Below are positions 27,501 to 39,500 of a DNA stretch of 64,000 bases, one piece after another; positions within the stretch are counted from its first letter, which is position 1; the number at the start of each line of letters is the position of its first letter. The position numbers and the translations under genes are program-made. The stretch lies in the NCBI RefSeq assembly GCF_051014685.1, contig NC_135053.1:1426001-1490000 (forward strand), given 5' to 3'. The notes under the pieces were generated by a model, which saw only the letters and a program-made list of their open reading frames with translations, was not told the DNA's origin and did not search any database. The DNA is from Ptiloglossa arizonensis. Its lineage: Eukaryota; Arthropoda; Insecta; Hymenoptera; Colletidae.

Positions 27501-30500
27501 TAAGAAAAGTTCTTTACTCTTCGCGAGAGTTCAGGTACGAATCGGTTTAACTTCGATTAACTTCTGAAACAGTGATCGTAGATTAAATGTATCGCAGGGA
27601 GAGCGAAAGATCGATCCTCGAAGGAATTGCGAGTCACTGTCCGCATTCCCTTCACTCGTGCCGCCAGATTCTCCTTAACCAGGGAGCGATCTTTTCTTCT
27701 CCCTGCAATACATCGTACGTGTACAATTCGAATTACGCAAAATGCTTCGGAACGAAATGACCGCGTAAGCGGGGAACTTGTTGCGATAGAATTAATCTTT
27801 CATCTGAAAATGGTGATTTCTCTATCGGTGATCGAAACGCGCTTTCCACCTCCGGAATTCTCGGTGGCACAGGGTTTTTCCCTGTTGCGAAAAAGACCAT
27901 CGCGAACAGTACGTGTAACATGTTCGCAATATTTCCCGGTTGGATGGTTTTACTACGAGGCCACTATAGGAAAATAGTGGTTGTAAATAAAGTTTTCGGC
28001 GCGTAACTCTCAACGAGAATACAAGAAACGTTCATCCGAGCGAGGAAAAATTCTCGAGCTCGATCGTCAAGCGAATCCGCTCGCTGCTCTTGATCTTTCA
28101 TGGCCTTTCTCTATCTCCTTGTCTCTCTTTCTACTCCATTGGGTTTCGCTTCCACTCACAGAGAAAGTATGCGCGGTTAAGCGGAGACATTCGCGAAGTC
28201 GCATACCGACTATTTTAAGGATGCCTGGAATCACTCGGTTATGAGAGTCACGGTTCGTCGACCAAAGGAGGTGCTAATGATAACTTCACCGATGAATACC
28301 GACAAATATCGATCGCGCTATCAACGCGTCTCAATCAACGATCCTGAACTCGAAAAACGAATGCAGTACAATATCCAATGTTGAACTTCTTCCCTCCGTT
28401 ACGTTGCGTTAACGATTTTTCAGAATATCTCACAATTGTTGAACAATACTTTTTATTACGTTGTGTTAAAGATTTTTGAGAGTAGAATAGAGATTTTTGA
28501 GTATTTGAAAACTTGATCGACGTTACACAATTTTCGAACGACTGTATTCTAACTTCCGTTACGTTCCAATGTAAATCCATTTGTTTTCTACTGTGTACAG
28601 AGCTCTTCTGAAACGAGTGGTACCGCCACGAAGAATGTGATTCTACATGAAAAAATAAAATGAAAACGTACAACGAATTTATTTTCACAAAGTTTGGTTT
28701 TCGAGAAAAATGATTTTGAAATTGTTTGGGGTACGCACGCATTTCATTAAATTTCGATCGATAATGATAATTTATAACAATAATATTACTTTCTAACGTG
28801 TCTTAAAGCTAAATGATACACGAAGATGAAATTTGCAATTTTCAAAATCAATTTTCTTCAAATTTTTAGTTCATTCATTTTTCTTCCCAACACCGACACA
28901 ATTTTTGCAGTTATACTTGTTTTATGGTCCGTACAATCTTTCGCATAGTCAATGCACTTTGATTATTAGAAAGAGAAATCTGTCAAGCTAACAGGAACTA
29001 ATTTTTTGTTTCAGATCCAGTCTAGGACTGTTGTCCACTGTAGTTCTTGTGACATTAGCCATCACAACACTCCATCAGTTTGATATTTCAGGTAAGTGCA
29101 TTTGTTTAACGCGTGTGTGAAGCATATTGCCGGAGACATTCCTATCGTTTTTCTTTATTCAACACGATCGTTTCTCTGATTTATACGAATCGCGGGTAAA
29201 AGCGATCCTTGTCGCTCGCGTGATCGAGGATTCATCCATTAATGAAAGTTCAAGTTTTTATACTTTTCGTAGGATATTTTTTTTAATTTGAATACTTTTA
29301 CCTATATTTTCATGACAGCGTTAGGAATTACTCATCGATCTTTTCTTCGCGAAGACGAGTCCAAACACGAGCTCGTTCGGGTTATTTTTAATTATATGTT
29401 ACTCGAGTTTCTTCTAAAAAAATTTGTAACGAGCAATGTGAAAACTTTTCTCATTGGTGGATGACTCACTCACTTTGCAGTCCACGTGCGAAACTTATCG
29501 CTTTCGATTTTGAATTCGATTTCAAAAACCATACTATAAAAAATATGTACACATCGAAATTCATAACGATCGCTAAAAATACACTTTCCTTTTATCAAGT
29601 TTAAAAAATTATTCTTAAAAATAAAGAAAAAAATACCATTCGATTCATCGATACGTGTATTATCTACCTTCGATAAGTATTGACGGTACAAGTATTATAT
29701 TAGGTTATAAAGAACATTTGTTATTATATTATAATTGAGAAAATATCACTTTTTGTGTCATGCTTCTGTCTTGCAATTGTAATACTACTGTCCTTCTCTG
29801 ATTCAATTCGTTACAATTATTTTCCATATTATTTGCGAAATAAAAGTATTTAATTTGAATTTTACTAGACAATGAATGTAATATTTAGATTTTAATCATA
29901 TAAGCTTTCCTTTGAATATTCATTTCACGATATCTTTTTGTATCGGTAAAAGTTGTTAGACCAGTTGTCCAAGATCAGACGTGTTTAACAATTTCCATTC
30001 CCTCGGAAAATTTGCCTAACATCACGTGATTCATTTATAAAGGAAACAGATTTATAATTGTAGCTCGGATATTATTGGCAATATTTATTACTTTGACAAA
30101 AATAATTTTGTTACAATTCTTCCAAGGAATTCAATGTATCGCTTTACATTTAAATCTTCAATTTTACGATCACATGTAATCTTTTTCAGAATACTCAAAA
30201 ATCAAAGTATTCTCAAGTATGTTCTCGCAAGAAATTTTAAATAAGTAGAAAATATTCGTAAATTGTTACAGTGCCTGTTTCAAAAATAAATTTTACATAT
30301 GTGAGCGCTATTTCAAAGTAATCGACATTCATTTGTACGATCTGGTGTAAAAATCGGGGATATTTACACTACTGGACCGACGTCCTTCAAGACCAAGGAG
30401 TTCCGGTTGTTTTGTTTTGTTTGTTCTTTTGTTGTTGAAAAATTTCTACCCAAATATGGAACACCGTTGCCAAAATTTCGAAGGCTGTCTTCTTAACGGC

Positions 30501-33500
30501 CATGTAAATGTTGCGCAATAGACAGCACGTGACTGTCGATGTTACAAATTTAAGCAGATCTCGTGAAAACAATAGTGAGATTCCTCTCACGCCGCCACAA
30601 AAATCGGCACGGTTGTTGTTGGTTCTGGTGTTAGCACGGTTACGTCATAAAATCGACTCACAATCAGAGAGAATTTTCTCGTTAGTGTTAAGGAGCTCAT
30701 TAGCGTAATCACCCTTTATTCATTCAGCGTCCCGTAATATACGCTTGATACATTTTGGGGATACGTAGAATCGTGTATATTATTTTCCAGATTAATAACA
30801 TTCTTCTTAAAAGTTTCTTTTTTAGTCCCGTTTCACGCGATTACAAATCGTAGTGGGATACGTTCGAAGTTGGAATATTTTTCATTGCGGTTCCTTTACG
30901 ATCGATTAATTTTTCATTTTCAGATTATCTATACGGAATAGATCATGATTTGCAGGCAAGAGCACGCGCGGGGATCGAAGCTGAAAGGTTTACGTACCAG
31001 ACAAGAGCCAGGTGAGTTTCCTTGCACGATATAAAATATTTCTCTGGCATGCACGAACGATGCTTTTAAATTATTAACTCGTTTTTGTAAATTATTTATC
31101 GAAAGCAAAATAAAAATTTCTCCATCGAATACACCCCGTGCACTTTTAAGCGATCGAAAACTGGTTGATTTGTTTTGCCCGCGAAAAATTCAAATATTGT
31201 ATAGGGTGTATCGAAACACGTGAGCATAACATCGGTGATAAATTCGACGCGTGAAAATAGTGACAAAAATTCATATAGAAAGTGATTCGTAAATTCTTGT
31301 ATATACCTTAGAAGTGGGCAGGGGGGTGTGAATCTCTACGCTAATATAAATAAAAAAACGTCTCACGAACACATGTCCTATATTCCTTACTTTTCGAGTT
31401 ACGAAGAATTAAAAAAATATTCCAAGTATCCACCTCGTGACTCGACACACGTTACTACACGTCTTAGTACATCTTATTCTTACCTAATGTTCTTGAACGA
31501 TTTTCAGAAACTATTATTACAGGATGTAAAAGTAAAGTACGTAGAACATATGCTTATACGATGTTCTTTTACCTATTTTAGCGTGTAGTTTCACTTCCCA
31601 AAATATGGACATGCATTTGTAAATCATCCAGTATATGTATGATTCATTTGACCTTGTTTCCGAGTTACCGAAATTGTTGTATTTCAATAACTCTGAACAA
31701 ACAAAACTAGCGTAAAGTCCTCGATCCTCAGTCAAGATTACGAGTCTTCTCTCAATTCTTGAAATCATTCGAGTGCTATCTGTATCGCTTTAATCCCTTG
31801 TCCTACGATTTCAATTTCTATAAGGCACGTCATAATCAACAGCAAGGTTGAGCATAACCCTCATTGTCCTTGTGTATGCTAAATTTTCTTTTTGAAGACA
31901 TTACACAAGGGTCTATTCTTTTTGAAGACATTACATAAGGGTCTATTCTTTTTGAAGACATTATATAAGGGTTTATTCTTTTTGAAGACATTATATAAGG
32001 ATCTATTCTTTTTGAAGACATTATATAAGGATCTATTCATTTTGAAGATATTATATAAGGGTATATTCTTTTCGAAGACATTGTATAAGGGTATATTCTT
32101 TTTGAAGACATTATATAAGGGTTTTTTTCTAATATTTCTAAGAAAATATATTTGAACGTACGAATTTGGACAAGACTTATGGTTCTTATGTTTGGCCCGA
32201 TTTACTTACCGCGAATCTGGCAAGATATTGTAGACCAAGGTGTTAAACGTTGACAGATCCTCTTCTAAGTCTACAGCAGTTCTAGGTCTACGAGAGATAG
32301 AAATACGTTTTCCGAAACAAACTATTGACCGTTCGTATATTCTTTCGAACGTTTTTCTATTTTTGGCAAACATTTATTAAGATAAGGGTCCACAGGTCCG
32401 TCCTGTCTTGTTAAAACAGCGTTGCAATCAACGAAACCATATATTAAGTGCATATTTACAATTTTTACACTTCAAATAGAAACTATCATGGTACTGTATT
32501 AGAAATGTTGGGCACGCATTGCTTTTACCCTAAACAGACTGAATTCGTTCATAGAATATTACGAAAGATTGTTTGGATTTTTTAACAGTGCGGAAATAGC
32601 TTATTTAAAATCTTGACAAAAGTAATTACATTGTATATTCTTGAAAAATATTTCTGAAACGTGATAAACGTAAGTAGAAGTTATTAAAATAAATTAAGGT
32701 ATAATATTATCGCATGTACAAATGGTAGAGAAAATAAAGTAGTTGGTAACGATGTTTCTGTTCTGTTAAAAAAAAGAGCAAAAATCGCTACTCGTTAATT
32801 TCTCCATTTGATCGTCCGAGAAAAAAAAGTACATTCATCGAGAAACTTTACATATTTTAACAATATTTGCAAACAGTCGGTAACCCAAATAAGTTTATAT
32901 CGGAACGAAAATGGTACTCAATTACAGATGTAATTAATCGTAACGTACATTTTTCCGTAAACGATTGTATTTTATTCAAGACAGTAGAGAAATTTCACGA
33001 GGTTCAATGCAATTACTTATTCCACGTTAGTTTTAATGAATATTCTATACCAGAAATATCGAAGGTCGTTTCCTTCATCGAATTTATAATGAAATCGGTT
33101 TCAGCTTAACGTAACTTCTCAATAAAACAGTGGTTCACTTGTATTACTACGTATTGTGAAACTGAACATTCTGTTTCACTTCTCACTAAAGCCATTTATG
33201 CAATGTTTTAGAAAATACGTTTTGTATTCTTCCTTGGTAGAAACCCATACAACAAAACAGTAATGTAAATGACAACTACGCATAAAAATGTTTCTTTATA
33301 TACGTCAGTGGTAGGACTTTAGTTTCTCGATAATCAAATTTTCAACTCGAAAGAATATGTCGTAATTTTTATTAAAATAACGTAACCGTACACGTAGCTG
33401 TACTGTATTTCTCATTACAAATAACCAATGACGAGGAAAATATCTATGGTGACACTCGTTTGGAAAAAGTAATATTTCCAAATTGTTTCGAGCAATGTAG

Positions 33501-36500
33501 ATATTTTCTAAGAAGGTGAACTACCTGCAGAGAAAGTGTAAAAAAGTGGTCGTCAATTAAACTGACAGATCAAACGTGCATCGAGCCGACAATACCGACG
33601 AAGGCAATGGATCTTCGTAACACAAATTCGTGTTTGAGTTTGTAACTGTAATTACGTCAGTGTTTGCGATACTTTTCACCGAATCGGGAGGTGATTCCTC
33701 GGCACGGAAAGTGAATCGCAATTATCGCAAAACACGGACTATCTGTTACGAAATATAGTAACTCCGAACAGGTTGCCTGTTATAAATCACGATTGGAGAC
33801 CACGGATTTGAACCTGCACTAACGAGACACGTGTATCGGGGATTTAAAAAATATCTGTTCTTGAGAAATGAGACGTATTTTAATTTTTGCGAGCTCGAAA
33901 ATATTCGAATACAACGCATATTTTTTCATAACACGTTCATGACTGGAACTTTAGTTCTCTTCGGTATTATTGAATAAAAATTAAAAATCTGTGTCCTCGA
34001 TGTAGGAATAGCTATGCACTTTAATAGGTTGCTCGATAAATTTTGTCGTTCGATAAGAAACGGAGCTATTATACTTGTCGTTTAATTTTTCTAAAGATGG
34101 TACCATTGTTCGATGAACATTTGTAAAGTTTCATGTAGATCCGTCGACTCGTTCGTATATTTACAGTTGTTCAAACGTTGAAGTGTCGTAGTATATTTTT
34201 ACAATGGAAAAAACGACAAAATTTATCGAATAATCTAGTATTCTGTGTGTTGGTATTCATTCGAACGTAATCTTTGTGGACAATTACCAAAAAATGTAAA
34301 TAATGTAATCTTTCTGTAGCAAAACAAACAATTAATCGCTCAATATTATGTACCGTGTTCATTCGCAAATACCTATTTATCTATTTAGAATAAAAATTCT
34401 ATTCTTTTATTGTACCTTTCTTAATTTCTAAAGAAAGTTGTACCAATGGTATAACGAAGCGATTAAAAAAATCTCTTCGGGTCAAAAAAGACCCAGGGCG
34501 TGACAGAACGAGGGTTAAATCTCCGCGAATAATCGATCGACACTCGCCTAACGGGAAGAAGCGCAAGCCCTGTAGACAGCGTGTCGGAGGAAACGTTATG
34601 TTTTCTCATTGGACGCCTCGAGATTACTGACCCATCGCTAACCCATCTTGCGCAAACATTTCGAATAAAAATACTATTATTTTATCGCACTTATCTTAAT
34701 TTCTTTAGAAGGATGTATAATTGAGCGATTGAAAGAAAAAACGTCCCTTCGGGTCAAAAAAGACCCAGGGCGTGACAGAACGAGGGTTAAATCTCCGCGA
34801 ATAATCGATCGACACTCGCCTAACGGGAAGAAGCACAAGTCCTGTAGGCAGCGTGTCGGAGGAGACGTTATGTTTTCTCATCGGACGCCTCGAGATTACT
34901 GACCCATTGTTAACCCATCTTGCGCAAACATTTCGAATAAAAATACTATTATTTTATCGCACTTATCTTAATTTCTTTAGAAGGATGTATAATTGAGCGA
35001 TTGAAAGAAAAAACGTCCCTTCGGGTCAAAAAAGACCCAGGGCGTGACAGAACAAGGGTTAAATCTCCGCGAATAATCGATCGACACTCGCCTAACGGGA
35101 AGAAGCACAAGTCCTGTAGGCAGCGTGTCGGAGGAGACGTTATGTTTTCTCATTGGACGCCTCGAGATTACTGACCCATCGCTAACCCATCTTGCGCAAA
35201 CATTTCGAATAAAAATACTATTATTTTATCGCACTTATCTTAATTTCTTTAGAAGGATGTATAATTGAGCGATTGAAAGAAAAAACGTCCCTTCGGGTCA
35301 AAAAAGACCCAGGGCGTGACAGAACGAGGGTTAAATCTCCGCGAATAATCGATCGACACTCGCCTAACGGGAAGAAGCGCAAGTCCTGTAGGCAGCGTGT
35401 CGGAGAAAACGTTATGTTTTCTCATCGGACGCCTCGAGATTACTGACCCATTGTTAACCCATTTTGCGCAAACATTTCGAATAAAAATACTATTATTTTA
35501 TCGCACTTATCTTAATTTCTTTAGAAGGATGCATAATTGAGCGATTGAAAGAAAAAACGTCCCTTCGGGTCAAAAAAGACCCAGGGCGTGACAGAACGAG
35601 GGTTAAATCTCCGCGAATAATCGATCGACACTCGCCTAACGGGAAGAAGCGTAAGTTCTGTAGGCAGCGTGTCGGGAGGAACGCTACGTTTTCCGATCGG
35701 GCGTCACGAGATTCGAATGCCTGCCAGCAGTCCCGACGTCCTTCCTGTTCCATATTCTTTCTTTTTCTCGCCGGGTCGCAGCGAACTTTTACTTTCATGG
35801 CCGAGAAAAGGTGCCGGCGGCGGCGCGTCCTTCCGTGGCGGCATTTCAACCACGAGGAAGGTTTCTCGTTCGACCATTACCGGTGCTATCCCCTTTCCTC
35901 AACCTCGAGAAGGTTGCCGTGCTCACGCGTGCTGCCATCCAGACCTCACCACCGGCCATAATTGATGCCACGATCGCTCGGACAGTCTCGAACGACCACT
36001 GGTCACTGTTACTATCGCCGTCGTGAAACGTTCGAGCATCGCCGGGGGCCTTCCTTCCTGTTGGACGTCGAAGCATTCCGCCGGGCTCATCGTTTCTTGC
36101 CTCGTTGCTCTTGAACGACAGGGTCTTGTTTTCTTTTTTCTTTTCCTTTTTTGCCCGCGATAGAAAGTCGCCACGGTCGTTCTAATTGCGACGGGCAGGG
36201 TCACTTCTTGCCACCGCTCGCTACAATTTCTACGTCTTTCGCGACTAAACCGACTCTAACGCGGTTAACCCGATAGATGGTAAATTAAGAATTGCAACGC
36301 CGGTGCGTTCGTTCGATAGTATCGTCAAGGTCCTTGGCTAAAAATTTCCCGAATTTATGAAACGAATGCGCACCACTGTAAAAATATTTCCAAACACTCG
36401 ACTCGATCGTTTCTAAACGATCTTCGAACGACTGCAATTTCGTGAAAAACGGTCGTACGATGATCTTTGTGGGGTGGTTTCAAAGGTCGTACTCTTTGTT

Positions 36501-39500
36501 TTTGCATTCCTCGGTGAAATTCTCCAGAAAGTACTTTTATATCGAGAAACGATCGAAAAAGCGAAGATGGTTTTCTCAAAGACGAATCAAAAGTTTCGAA
36601 TTGCCGTAATCTCGCGAAAAATAGCCGTTAGATGGTCTCCGTGAAGTCGTTTTAAAGATCGAACCCTCGACTTTCGCGTCCCTAAGTTGAATTCCCTCGA
36701 GAGAATTTTATATCGAGAAGCGATTGATAAAGTGAACATGGTTCTCTCGAGAAGAATTGAAAAGTTTCGAACCGCTCTCGATTGTTTACAAAATTTTCTA
36801 CGCATTTGTGATTACCGTTATTTCGAAGGACCTAACCCTCCCCTTTACAACCACCACCGCGTTGTAATTCACGGTAATCTTAGACGCGTAACAAATTTTT
36901 TAAACAATCGACGCGTTTTGAAATTTTTCAATTGCTCTTGAGAAAACCATTTTAACTTATTCAATCGCTCCTTGGTGTAAGAGAATTTTTAAAGGAATTC
37001 AACGTAAGAACGTGAAAGTAGAGGGTTCGATCTTTAAAATGATCCCATGAAGATTATTGTACCACTATTGTTCACAAGGTAGTTTGAAAATTCGGAAACT
37101 TTTGAGCGTTAGTGTATGTCGTACTTTTAACTCGACGATACAATAAGAGGATTTAGGAAACAGAGGTATATCCACTCGCGGATACTACAATAAATTCAAT
37201 TATAGAAAAATGGTACAAAGACGATAGATCGAAAGAGACACGAATTTATGGGCGTAATTTATGGGCAAAAAGAGAAATATTTCTCACGTCGAGAACATTG
37301 CTCAGAGGCATTCTTTATAGTTGTTTTCAGCCCACCACTTGTATTTACATGAATTACTTTTCGGGTCGAATGTTCTCAACACGGCAACCGTGATTCAATT
37401 TTTAGTCAGACCATCGAAAGGTTAATCTTAAAGCAGTTTGGTTAAACATTGCAATGTACAAAATTAACTTTCGTAAATACAAGCGAGGTAGATTTTTGCT
37501 TCGTATTTTGGAACTTTCTGAACACAATATTCTCGCAAATACGTTGCAATCGAACAAAATGCATTATGTTTACTTACTTTTTTATTTATCCTTTTACGAT
37601 AAGATGCGGTATTTGCCTATTGATATTTTTCAAGTGCATACTCGTTTGTATTACCGATAGATCTTTCTTGGTACGAAATGATGGTTCTATGATAAAAGAT
37701 GTGGAAATTTACAGCGCTATATTTTTATCAGAGTTAACCATTCAATAGTCCAATTAAAAATTGAAACACGTTTGCTACCGTGATAGGGTCGTTCGACCTC
37801 AAAAGTAATTTAGATGTTTACGAGCAATGTAGAGCACGCAACTGTAAAAAAATTTCTTTGAGCAATGTTTTCGATGCAAGAACGACACATTAATCGATGT
37901 GATACAAATTTCTGACCAATAGTGAAATAGCCTTTTTCAAAAATTCTCATTGTTGAATGTGAACTTTATCCAGAGATATTCTTCTTAACTGTCCAGTGTA
38001 CGTTCTTTTGTGTACAGGATGATTTTAGTAACTGGATTATTGCAAAAATAGAAACAAATTGTGAAGACAAATTTCGTACAATTTAATAACGATTGATCTA
38101 CTTTCAAAGTGTTTTTTCTTCGTTGCTTGTGTTTCTTACAAAAATTCAAAAAGACACGTTTTATATTCATATTAAAGATTACATTTGAGAAAGAAGAATT
38201 TACATATTAGATCGAATCGCTCTTAAAATCAAAAAAAGGAAAATTATATCACAATGATGCGTCATTATTTATCATGCGATATTAACGAGGAAAAGAAAGA
38301 TTGCTTTCTTTTAATTTATTTACCGGTAAATGTTTCCTTGTGTAATTTGTGGTAAGTACTTGTGTTATAATAGATTCCCACGCATAAAATACTTAATCCA
38401 ATACTACAATCTTGACAATAATACCGTCTGCCATTCTTTGATCTTTTTCCGATTACTTTTTGCAAATCTTCCGCATTAATTGCAATCTAAATTGCAAATA
38501 TTTCCGCCATTTTATGTATACCGCACAACTATATTTAGCACAGTTTGATTCAAGAAACGTAGCACAATACAAATTTTGTATTTCATTAATTTCGTTAACG
38601 AAATATTTTTAAAACCACTCTATCGCGAAAAAGTTGTTCTCAACTCGAAAAGAAAACATTTCCATAGTTATTTTCGTATCGACTCTTTTTCGTTCGAAGA
38701 TAAATACTAGGTTATTCGATAAGTTTTATCGAACGACAAAACTTATTTAACGACCTATTAGAATCAACTTCGATAACACTGGCCTATTATTATTTTTAAA
38801 CGAAAAAAAATGCAAAAAAGATTCGTTATTCCTCCTTCGCAAAGGACTTCAGTTCCTCTAATTGATACTACTTCCAGTGTCTGATACAGCCTCGGATATT
38901 GTTCCCGCAGAGCAATTTGTACGTACACAACACGCAATCCTTTACTGTGCGAACGCGATTTGATTTACAGACGTGAACGTGCATTGTAGACAACTTCTTA
39001 TTGTCAGAGATTTTACAAGACGCACATAACTCACGTGTGAATTATACTTCCTCGCTACTGATGTATCATAAGTTCTTATGAAAAAGTCATGACCAGTTTT
39101 TCCGCATTAATTTCTTTCCGAGTCGTTCGATTCGAGATGATCTTAACGTTTACTACAAGACGAATAGTTGGAACGACTGTGCACTCGGAGAAATTTATCA
39201 GCAAAATTATACCGAATGTACCCAGAGATGGAACGAATTATTATTCGGACAAAAATTTTGAACAACGAATATCAGGTAAACAACTTCGTATCTAACTCGG
39301 TAAATAATAATTAGAATTTGAATTATGGAATGAAATATTTTATAACGAATGAATACAAATTTTACCGTTTAATGGAATAAACTTCACGAATAAATCGTTA
39401 TATATTTTTATTCGAATAAATTTGTTTCGATATCTGCGCGAAGTCTGCACAACGAAACGTTGACTCGACACATATATATATATATAATTTATAAATGTTT

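Larger units (their letters stand above)
18521..29014 (+). other. DBLOX intron 1 (10.5 kb)
   Basis: GTACGA donor and TTTGTTTCAG acceptor. Besides the elements listed separately it holds CpG-rich islands at about 20750-21420 and 27600-28300 that could be enhancers or alternative promoters. No internal gene supported. Confidence 0.75.

Noticed and set aside
33790..33850. B-box-like GGTTCAAATCC on the minus strand
   Set aside because: The arms do not pair into a tRNA and there is no acceptor stem.
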